Positions 28,601 to 37,200 of a stretch of 64,000 nt of DNA are shown here, in pieces. The translations under genes and the position numbers were made by a program. Under the pieces are notes generated by a model that made no database searches, was not told the DNA's origin, and saw nothing but the letters and a program-made list of their open reading frames with translations. The stretch lies in NCBI GenBank assembly GCA_900167215.1, contig FUZS01000004.1:124431-188430 (forward strand), written 5' to 3'. The stretch's first letter is position 1, and the number at the start of each line of letters is the position of its first letter. The stretch is from [Eubacterium] yurii. GTDB lineage: Bacteria; Bacillota; Clostridia; Peptostreptococcales; Filifactoraceae.

Positions 28601-31600
28601 ATGTGGCGACAGAAGATCTTGCAAAGATAGAAAAAGTTAAGATAAATGGCAAAGAATTTACAAAAGAAGCTTTAAATCTTACAGCTGTAGCAGGAAAAGT
28701 GGAAACACTAAATGCTGAACTGATAGCCGAAGTTGAAAAGAATAAAGATAATCTTAAACTCGAAGTTGTATTTACAGATAAGTCAGTGACTAATCTTGAT
28801 ACAAAGATAGATATATCTGAAAAGCTTACTATAGAATCTAATCTTCCTGACGGAGACTACACTCTATCATACAAGGCTTACGTTGAAGGAAAAAATCAAA
28901 CTGAAGTATCTACACTTGCAGGATACTTTGACAAGAGAGTAAAACTTAAGGTATCAGGAAATAAGAAAACTGTAAGCTTCATGAATCATCTGTATGCAGA
29001 TTTAATAATTGATTTTGCATTGAAAAACGGACAAACCTATGTACCTTTCACTAAGAATGTCGTAGAATCAGAAACAAACGGCTCACCTAAAAAAGTAGAA
29101 TATACTGTAGAGCTTAATGATCTTACAGGCACTAAACTTGCTGCTGTACTTGGCTCAGGTCCTATGGGAGGAAATATAGGAGATAAGGGTCAATATGACG
29201 GCGCTAAGTATAGAAGAGTAGAAATAGTATTTGATAAAGAGCTTACAAAAGGCTGGACAGATTACAAAGTAATCGAAGATGCAAAGAATCAAAAACTTAA
29301 AAATGATATGATACTGAATGAAGCACTCATAGCTAACGGACTAGATACAAACAAGGACGGGACTGTAAGTGAAGAAGAGCTTAGGAATGCAACAGGTATA
29401 CAAAAACCTAAGAGTATAGATATACCGGGTTTCCCTATGACTAATGTCATAGACCTTGAAGCTAAGGGAATAACAGATATAAGCATACTCAAAAACTTGG
29501 GACCTAAGATAAAGGGTATCAACCTTAACGGAAACAAGATAGAAGAGTTGCCTAAGGGATTGTTTGACAATGCAACAGGTGTAACACACTTGATACTTGG
29601 TGCAAATAAGATAAAATCAATAGACAAAGATGTATTTAAACCTCTAAAAGATTTGGAATATATAGACTTTGACGGTAACCCGCTTGTAAGAGTGCCTGAG
29701 GGACTATTCGATGCAAATACTAAGCTTAGAATGTTGTCTTTGATGAATACAGCTCTTGAAAGTGTGCCTGCTAATCTTATAAAGAATAACACTTTGCTTA
29801 GAGAAGTATATATGCAAGAAAATAAATTAAAGAGCTTACCTGATGACTTCTTTGCTAACAATAGAAGACTTTCAAGGGTAGTGTTGTTCTCAAATCAACT
29901 TGAAAACATACCTTCAAGCTTGGGAGAAGACAAACCGTATCTAAGAATGATACAAGCAAATAACAATAAAATAACTTCAATACCGGATTCATTTGCAACA
30001 TTGTTGAATCTAACAGATATTGAGTTTTCTAACAACAGAATAAGTTATGTACCTGATGAATTCTTTGTAAATATGGTCAAATATTCTAAGATTAGGGATA
30101 TAAGATTGAAACTTGGTTCAAACAATATCAAATCTATTCCGGTAGACAAGATGATAGCAGCTCTTGGAGAAGGAAAAGAAATAAAATACTTCCAAGTAGG
30201 TATGAATAATTTACCTATGGATTTAAGTGAAGATGAAAAAGCCAAGTTTAAAAAAGTTGGAGTAAGCTTTGATGATGAGTCATACGCATACTATCCACAA
30301 AGAACAGCTATAAAGGCAAAGGCTACAGTTGAACAAGGCAAGGTTAAACTTAATCAAAATATAGACATACTTGAACTTTACTACTGGGGACTTTCAGATA
30401 TAGTAAACAGAGAAAAGAAGATGTTTACTTCAGAAATGGACTTTGTAAACTACCTTACTATAGAGGGAAGAGATAATAATAATGTATCAAGATCTCTTCC
30501 ACGTGATGAAGCCATAGCAAAGATATTATCAAACAAGACTATGCAATGGAAGGTAGAAACAGTAATTACTAAGGGTAGCGAAGTTGTTTACTCTTCTACA
30601 AAGACAAATGAAAAAGAAGGACAAGTTCAAGAATTTAATATAGCAAACTTGGAAAAAGATGAGCAATACACTATAACAAAGACTATGTATGTATTTGTTC
30701 CTTCATGGGGATTATGGCAAAGAGAAGTTGAATACTCTGTAAGCTTCACTGGACAAGGAACAGATGATAAATTTGAACAAGTCAATGTTAAGATGAACAT
30801 GGAAAATTCAGATAAGCCATCAATGGCAAATCCTACTCTTAAACCTGTTGCAAATCTTGAAAAAGTTGGAAATAAATTTAAATATACACTATTCTTCAAA
30901 CCTATGGAAGTTATGGGAACAAAAGGAGAAGTAGAAAAATTCTTTATTAAAAAAGGCGGAAAACTTGAAGAAGTTCCGGTAAAACTTGAAAGTGGCGAAT
31001 ATAATAAGTCATTTACTTTCGAATTAGATGAAAAGGTACAAAAACTTCCTGTAGCATTTGAGGTAAAGGGTATGCAGGCAAAAATGTCAGCAGACATAAT
31101 ATTTGAATATTCAAATGCTCCAAAACCAAAGCCACCTGTAAATAAGGATGAAAAGACAGTAAAAGGCTATATATTAAATGCTGACGGCAAATCAGTATCT
31201 ATGGCTGACCAATCTTTAGAAAGAGATGTAAGATACAAAAAGATTGACAAAAAAGCCGGTCCATTTAACCTTGTATTATTTACAATTAAATTCAACGAAA
31301 TGACTATAGGACAACAAAAAGCCGGAGTTGACGGATTATATGTAAAACTTAAGGGCCAATGGATGGAAGCTAAGGCTGTAGAAGGTCAAAAGGGAGTATT
31401 TACTTTTGAAATGCTTGAAAATGCAGTAAGACCTGGAAGTAATGTAGACACTATGTTAGACATTAAGTTTAAGGTAGGTCAACATAGCGGACCTGAAAGA
31501 GAAGCAAAACTTCTACTTGACTGGAACGGAGACTTCAATGGTACAAATGCTAATCCTAAGCCACAACCAAATCCAAACCCACAACCAAATCCGAATCCTC

Positions 31601-34164
31601 AAGAGCAAGTGTTTGAAGTGAATGTTTCGCTTAAACAGGCAGATAAAGAAGCTCCATCAGTTGCTAATGCTGCAATAGAACATAAGGCTAAAATTGAATA
31701 CAAAAACGGTGTATATAAATATACATTGAAATTTAAGCCTATGAAAGTATTAGGACAAGTTGGAAATATCACTAAGTTTGCCATAAATAATAATGGTACA
31801 AGACAAGATCTTGTACTTGTGGAAAATGGAGAAAACAAGACAGTAACATTTGAATTAAATGAAAGAGTTGAAAAGCTTAGAGCATATGTACACGCAGATG
31901 TAATGCAAAAAATGAATATGTCTGAGCAAGAAGTAGATGTGGTATTTGACTGGACTAATGCTCCTAAGCCTATAGCTCCAAGCACTATAGAAATGCCTGC
32001 AACTATAACGGAAGAAAACGGAGTTGCTATTGCAAGAATCGACGAAAATGAAGCTTTAGCAAATATTGATAAACTTGCAAGTCCCGGAAAATTGACTGTA
32101 AAAGTAAATGTAGATGCTAATAAAGCGGTGCAAGTAATTCTTCCAAAGGCTGTACTTCAAAAAGCAAGTGAAAAGGATGTAAGCATAGAAATAGTTCTTC
32201 CGACATCAAAGATAACATTGGGCAAGGAAGTATTATCACAACTTGCTAAAGAAAATGATGTAAAACTTTCTGTTAAAAAAGCAGATTTAACATCAGTTTC
32301 ACAAAAGATAAAAGATATAGTAGGAACAAGACCTGCAATAGATGTTGAAATAAGTGCTGAAAATAAAAAAATAGCTCAATTTGAAGGTAATATAAAACTT
32401 GCTATAGCATATGCTAAAAATGCAGGTGAAGACAATAGTAGAATCAATGCTTACTATGTAAGAGATAATGAAAATGCTGAAAAAGTAAGCGGAGCATACT
32501 ACGATGTAGTTAAAAATGAAGTTGTATTTAACACTAATCACTTCTCAATATATGCAGTAGGATATGATAACACAACTACTCCAAGCACTCCAAGCCCTGG
32601 TGGAAGCGGCGGCGGAGGCGGCGGCGGTGGAGGAGGCGGAGGCTCTTCTTCATCAGAACTTAGAGACGGATTGCACATGGTAAATGTATGGTTAAGAAAA
32701 ACCGGAACTAAGAATGAATTGTCAATGGCAGGCAAGGCGCTATCTAAGACTGCTAAAGTTGTAAAATCAGGAAATCACTACACTTATACTGTAAACTTTA
32801 ATGAGCTTGAAGTTCTTGGAAGAAAAGGACATATAACTAAGTTCTCTATAGATAAGAACGGTACTAAGACAGTAGTAAACGGAAGTGACGGCGAATACAC
32901 ATTCAGCTTTGATGAAAAACTTGAAGTATTAAAAGTATATTTCAAGGCTGATATAATGGATGAGCTTGGAATGGGAGAAAAAGATGCCGAAATAGTATTT
33001 GACTGGAACGGCACAAATCCTGCACCTGCAGAAAGTGCAAAGATAGAAACAAAACTTAAGGCACAAGCGGTACTTGTAAATGATGAAACTAAACCATCAA
33101 TACTAAATGCAGCACTTAACCCTGAAGTAAAAATGATACAAGAGGGTGGAAAATATCAATATATAGTAGAGTTTAAGAAAGTATCTCAAGGACAAAAATC
33201 TGAAAATATTGACAGCCTTGGATTAAGAGTAAGCGATCAGGAAACTCAAACTGTAAAAGCTGCTAATATAAACGACTCTCAATATACAAGATCATTTACT
33301 TTTGTATTTGATAAAAAACAAGATAAGATAAGAGTTTCTTTCAAATTCGACAACATAACTACAGATGAAAAAGAAGCATATATCATATTCAAAGAAGTTA
33401 AGAAAGACAAGGATCAAGATAAGACTGCAGCAACTAAGACTGTAACTTTGAAAGACAGGGTGGAAAAAGTCTTATCAAAAGCCGAAGCTAAGTACTATAC
33501 TAAGGAAACTTTAGCTGCTATTCAAAAAGCATATGAAGAATACAATAAGGGCGATAAGAATGCTGAAGCTAAGCTAAAAACATTGCTTGAAACTGCAAGA
33601 GTTGAAAAGATAACATATAATCTTGAACAAGGATATATGGCAGGATATGACGGTAATGTATTTAAACCAAACAGTAATATAAGCATAGCAGAAGCAGCTG
33701 TAATGTTTGCTCAACTTGTAGACGAAGATGCTGGGGAAATCAAAAATCCTGCAGTTAAGACTAAACATTGGTATACTGACGCAGTCAATAAGATGGTTGC
33801 TCTATCATATATCAAGGTAAAAGACGGAGAAGAATTTAACCCTAATAGAGCTATAACAAGGGCAGAATATGCTTATATAGTAGCAAAACTTAGAAAATAT
33901 CCTGCATCTGAAGCAAACCTAAGCGATATAGACAAAGATTACTGGGCAAGAGCTGAGATATCTTCGCTTGTAGCTAAGGGAGTAATAAACGGATACAAGG
34001 ATAAGACATTTAAGCCTGAAAATACTATAACACGTGCAGAAGCCGTAACTATAGTAAGCAGAGCTTTCCCTACAAAGGCTGATATAAGCAAGAAGAAAAA
34101 ATTTGCAGACGTAAGCGAAAAACATTGGGCTTACCAATATATAATGGCTGCAAGAAAGAACTAA
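25639..34164 (+). CDS. Giant Shr-like haemoglobin/haem receptor with HID, NEAT, LRR and SLH domains
   Basis: 2841 residues. In order: signal peptide (1-27); Gln/Asp/Lys-rich disordered region (28-135); a series of domains like the Hb-interacting (former DUF1533) domains of Shr (about 163-270, 304-400 and five more over 546-1060) with a NEAT-like domain between (406-545); NEAT (1069-1204); EF-hand DTNKDGTVSEEE (1236-1247); leucine-rich repeats (1267-1551); three NEATs (about 1714-1831, 1839-1969, 1991-2114); a beta domain (2121-2311); a Gly/Ser linker (2322-2340); two more NEATs (2340-2459, 2471-2591); a helical FIVAR-like segment; three SLH repeats (2661-2841). HID-NEAT-EF-LRR-NEAT is the order of streptococcal Shr, which takes haem from haemoglobin. 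SLH domains replace its membrane anchor. aggaggg precedes the ATG. Confidence 0.9.
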   Translation: MSKKLLSFLLIACMLSSNMAVPASYAQTVNDGLANQNLETSQDAAKSDDKVEAQGKEQDSSPAQKVEDGSTQGAKADENQNGTVEKKDEKDAQGNKEQQTNPSVENQQNDQGNTGLTPSVPMVTVPEQQNPQAMISNVLSQDAGTIINQLGEQQLAPGMVSDYLKITGVVIGRVGDDAASKEALQIQLKNDSEDSFYTIQQKIVSVSIDDLNVPLRDEQYGWAAFIMVGDNNNDTARYECYYDGVTGKKTIDDFKKRTKHKVVMNFSDGSTIKYEDEGYVRPEGREENNGNKPKPPVTGNAAEYEIKEAYLQAKPKYGDAEIRVTFKKGDMKKLQSLIKEVKVGKTTYNSSYFAVNSSNELYIIGVKDLVAKEKENTPVTVEIIFKDGSVLSNATNSNQNDPNQPVTVNAYLITKDTSKTSYIDKMLIRKVNIVPTDRTIGNGMFKAYQVKLKFEDLVIGNKTYKVKNVRYDAMNSFRDAEKLGDQTFGFDIPSIALKPETSTEDLDLGLIVELDKEVPGYDNPTKTLILKLDWNGDFKQPEEEKNSGIADAYSITGTNLSGSKFTINLNKEMSVEHVKSIKEVVINGTTYDGETYRFETNEKTIYIEEDEDDGDIIPKVKAEGVNTLDIVFKDQSKISYKKETKPQPSEKIASNYSITGTKLTTDTFTIELNKEMTDEHLKKLKIVTINAQEFPTHTYTFKKKGKTIYLEEEEREYAVIIPKLEKEGVQTLQLVFEDGSRVYYPNNLNPIEKIADSYVIKNHEIKDSNKFLLTFEKKLTAKELELIKSVKINNLEFEREKHGFTVDAESGKLQSENKEVLAQAEKNKNDIVIEVIFKDDSKATYKKAGVPDGGYAKKFELTGAEFGTNWEKKVDKVVFKFTNKMTYKDAQEVKSIKINDKVFEKSQYSFSLTFDRDLKAEHEDIIKQFTDNQYDLNIEIAFSDGTVTKKEFKKQKPVEKFAEKFKLTKAQFENINATKKFILTFANNVATEDLAKIEKVKINGKEFTKEALNLTAVAGKVETLNAELIAEVEKNKDNLKLEVVFTDKSVTNLDTKIDISEKLTIESNLPDGDYTLSYKAYVEGKNQTEVSTLAGYFDKRVKLKVSGNKKTVSFMNHLYADLIIDFALKNGQTYVPFTKNVVESETNGSPKKVEYTVELNDLTGTKLAAVLGSGPMGGNIGDKGQYDGAKYRRVEIVFDKELTKGWTDYKVIEDAKNQKLKNDMILNEALIANGLDTNKDGTVSEEELRNATGIQKPKSIDIPGFPMTNVIDLEAKGITDISILKNLGPKIKGINLNGNKIEELPKGLFDNATGVTHLILGANKIKSIDKDVFKPLKDLEYIDFDGNPLVRVPEGLFDANTKLRMLSLMNTALESVPANLIKNNTLLREVYMQENKLKSLPDDFFANNRRLSRVVLFSNQLENIPSSLGEDKPYLRMIQANNNKITSIPDSFATLLNLTDIEFSNNRISYVPDEFFVNMVKYSKIRDIRLKLGSNNIKSIPVDKMIAALGEGKEIKYFQVGMNNLPMDLSEDEKAKFKKVGVSFDDESYAYYPQRTAIKAKATVEQGKVKLNQNIDILELYYWGLSDIVNREKKMFTSEMDFVNYLTIEGRDNNNVSRSLPRDEAIAKILSNKTMQWKVETVITKGSEVVYSSTKTNEKEGQVQEFNIANLEKDEQYTITKTMYVFVPSWGLWQREVEYSVSFTGQGTDDKFEQVNVKMNMENSDKPSMANPTLKPVANLEKVGNKFKYTLFFKPMEVMGTKGEVEKFFIKKGGKLEEVPVKLESGEYNKSFTFELDEKVQKLPVAFEVKGMQAKMSADIIFEYSNAPKPKPPVNKDEKTVKGYILNADGKSVSMADQSLERDVRYKKIDKKAGPFNLVLFTIKFNEMTIGQQKAGVDGLYVKLKGQWMEAKAVEGQKGVFTFEMLENAVRPGSNVDTMLDIKFKVGQHSGPEREAKLLLDWNGDFNGTNANPKPQPNPNPQPNPNPQEQVFEVNVSLKQADKEAPSVANAAIEHKAKIEYKNGVYKYTLKFKPMKVLGQVGNITKFAINNNGTRQDLVLVENGENKTVTFELNERVEKLRAYVHADVMQKMNMSEQEVDVVFDWTNAPKPIAPSTIEMPATITEENGVAIARIDENEALANIDKLASPGKLTVKVNVDANKAVQVILPKAVLQKASEKDVSIEIVLPTSKITLGKEVLSQLAKENDVKLSVKKADLTSVSQKIKDIVGTRPAIDVEISAENKKIAQFEGNIKLAIAYAKNAGEDNSRINAYYVRDNENAEKVSGAYYDVVKNEVVFNTNHFSIYAVGYDNTTTPSTPSPGGSGGGGGGGGGGGGSSSSELRDGLHMVNVWLRKTGTKNELSMAGKALSKTAKVVKSGNHYTYTVNFNELEVLGRKGHITKFSIDKNGTKTVVNGSDGEYTFSFDEKLEVLKVYFKADIMDELGMGEKDAEIVFDWNGTNPAPAESAKIETKLKAQAVLVNDETKPSILNAALNPEVKMIQEGGKYQYIVEFKKVSQGQKSENIDSLGLRVSDQETQTVKAANINDSQYTRSFTFVFDKKQDKIRVSFKFDNITTDEKEAYIIFKEVKKDKDQDKTAATKTVTLKDRVEKVLSKAEAKYYTKETLAAIQKAYEEYNKGDKNAEAKLKTLLETARVEKITYNLEQGYMAGYDGNVFKPNSNISIAEAAVMFAQLVDEDAGEIKNPAVKTKHWYTDAVNKMVALSYIKVKDGEEFNPNRAITRAEYAYIVAKLRKYPASEANLSDIDKDYWARAEISSLVAKGVINGYKDKTFKPENTITRAEAVTIVSRAFPTKADISKKKKFADVSEKHWAYQYIMAARKN

Positions 34165-34178
34165 CAAATATAATTAAT

Positions 34179-34210
34179 GGTGGGACGGCGGTATATCCGC
34201 CTCCCATACC
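34179..34210 (+). other. GC-rich intercistronic hairpin
   Basis: GGGACGGCGG (34182-34191) pairs with CCGCCTCCC (34197-34205) with one bulged base and a loop tatat; flanking GGT/ACC may add pairs. No T-run follows, and the Shine-Dalgarno site of the next gene is 10 bases downstream. Perhaps an mRNA-stability or attenuation element. Confidence 0.7.
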
Positions 34211-34233
34211 TAAAATAAAGAGGGGGATTTTTG

Positions 34234-37200
34234 GTGAAGCGTAAAATAACGGCATTAGTGCTGTCAATGACCATGGTACTTACATCAGGAATGATGGGTT
34301 CTCATGCACAAATTGGAACACTAAATGCAAACAATGCAATACCAAATAATGTCGGACAGACAGATAATGCGGAAAATAAAGCCGTTTTAAATGACTTGAT
34401 AGAACAGGTTGATGGAAAGGTTAAGGATCATCAACAAGTGACAGTAATAGTCGAAGTAAATGATGAAAATATGTCCAAAGAGCATGGTATTACAGTGCCG
34501 GACATAACAAAGGTGCGTACTAAGGACGGACTTGAAGATCAGATAGACTATGCGAAAAAATCTCAAGACTTGCTTATGTCTGAAATGGACAAAGCAGGTG
34601 TAGACTATCAGGTAGTGGAAGTCTATGATACTGTATTAAACGGAGTAGCTATAAAAACTACTCTTGAAGATGCTAAAAAGATAGCTGAACTTAACGAAGT
34701 AAAATCAATGGAACTTAGCCGTACCATTGCTGCACCGAAGCTTGAATCAAATAGCCATAAGACTCTTGATGAAACAAGTAACGGTATGGTTGAAGCAGAT
34801 AAGATATGGTCAGACTATAGCGGTAAAAAACAACTTATAGCTATATTGGACTCAGGTGTTGACCCTGAACATGAAATATTTAAGGAAGTTGATGAAGGCA
34901 GTTTACGTATTAAAAGTGCAGAAGATACAGATAAACTTATTAAAGAAAAAGGAATAGATGGCGGAAAGTATTTTAATAAGAAGATACCTTTCGGATTTAA
35001 CTATGCCGATAGAAATACAAATATTAAAGAAGGTAAGATACAATCTCACGGTATGCACGTTGCAGGTATAGTAGCTGCAAACGGAAAAAAATTAAAAGGT
35101 GTTGCTCCAAATGCTCAGCTTGCTATAATGAGGGTATTTGGTCAAAACAGCATGGGTACTACACCTGTAATCTACAACAAGGCTATAGATGATGCGGTAA
35201 AAATGGGTGTTGACAGTATCAACATGAGTTTGGGTGCTACAGGTACTACAGACGGAAGAATGGAACAAACTACTATAAACGCATTGCAAAAAGCTCAAGA
35301 AGCCGGAATAGTAGTGGCAATAGCCATAGGTAATGACGGATTCATGGGATTTGGCTTACTTGACGGACATCCTGCGACAAATCCTGATATAGGACTTACA
35401 AACTCTCCTGGGGTTGCAGACCTTTCATTGGCTGTTGCATCGGTAGATAATGTAAAAATAAAACAAAAAGGAATACTACTTAATACTAATCCTGTAACAA
35501 AGATACTCTACCAACCTTCAGATGAGACTCCTTTCCCTTCAGATTACAAGAATTTTGTGCATGTAAACGAGGGATATGAGGAAGATTACCAAAAAGCGGA
35601 AGTAAAAGGAAAGATAGCACTTATAAAGCGTGGTGACAAACCAAACAGAAAAGATGAAATGACTTTCGCCCAAAAGGTAAAAATTGCCCAAGATAAGGGT
35701 GCAGTAGCGGCAATAGTATATGACAATGTTGCAGATGCTTCACTTGTTCACATGGGAGGATTTAAGGAAGCGGGAGTAACTATACCTTCATGCTTCATAA
35801 GCAAAAAAGACGGCGAAACAATGATAGCAAATCCTAATGTGACTGTAAAGGTTGATACTGAAGAGTCATATTTGCAAAATCCTAACGGATACAAGGCATC
35901 ATCTTTCTCAAGTTGGGGTATGACTCCTGAAGGAAACTTGAAGCCTGATATATCTGCTCCGGGTGGACAGATCTACTCAAGTTTAAATGATAACAACTAT
36001 GGTCTTATGAGCGGTACATCAATGGCTACACCACATGTTGCCGGCGGTATAGCAGTAGTTAAGGAATATGTTGAAAAGAAATTCCCTAATGTTAGCGGAA
36101 CTGAAAAACATCAACTTATCAAAAATCTGCTTATGAGTACAGCAGTACCTTATGTAGATAAGACTACAAAGGCATTTTCATCACCAAGATCACAAGGTGC
36201 CGGTCTGATGAACCTTAACAGAGCTGTAAGCTCAAGCGTAGTAATACTTGGAACAAACAATATATCAAGTATTAATCTAAGAAATATTACAGATAACAAT
36301 GTAGTAATAAAGGGCAAGTTGAAAAACTATTCAAGTGAATCTAAGACGTTTGACTATTATGCACAACTAAATACAGATATGGTCGAAAACGGAATAGCTA
36401 TACTTAAGCCACAAAAAGTCCAAGATACAGAAAATAGCAAGAAATCAATAACTGTTGCCGGAAATTCAGAGACTGAATTTGAAGTGAAATTCAGCTTGGA
36501 CGACAGTGAAGTTGAAGCTCTCAAAAAAGACAGACCTAAGGGATTCTTCCTTGAAGGTTATGTAGTATTTGAAAATACAAATAAAAATGTAAATGAAGAA
36601 ATATCTATTCCTTTCGTAGGATTCAAGGGTGACTGGAACAATCTTCAAGTAATAGAAGACAGTATATATGATATGGTAAGCCAAGGTAAAAGACCGACTT
36701 ACTATGAAGTGTCTGACAGAACTGCCTATCCGTTTACTCATATCCAATCAAAATCAGAAGGTAAGGATGTACTCCTTGGAGAAGATCCTGCAAGCACATA
36801 TAAGGATCCTAAGTTCAACAAGAATAAGATAGCTTTTTCACCTAATGGTGACGGAAGAGCAGAAGAAATACAATTCGTAGGAACATTCTTAAGAAACTAC
36901 AAAGATGTTGTAATAGAAGCATATACTGAAGGCAACAAAGTCGATCCTATATACAGCTTCAAAAAAAATGATGACTTTGGAACTAAGAACTATTTTATCT
37001 CAGGATTCGGTGGACCAAACCTTACTACTACAAAGACGCACTGGAAATGGGATGGCAAAAATGCAACATCAGAAGTGATGAAAGACGGTAATTATATATT
37101 TGCTGTCAATGTAAAACCTGACGGATCAGACAAAACTATAGCTAATCAAAGGATGGAATTCCCTGTAATCATAGATACAGTACATCCAAGAATAGTAAAG

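Noticed and set aside
32593-32650. Gly/Ser-rich codon run as a possible repeat array or CRISPR-like element
   Set aside because: It is an in-frame linker of GGN codons in a large surface protein; no spacers or regular repeats.
32538-32735. Minus-strand ORF with a run of prolines
   Set aside because: The proline run is the antisense of the glycine linker in the Shr-like protein.
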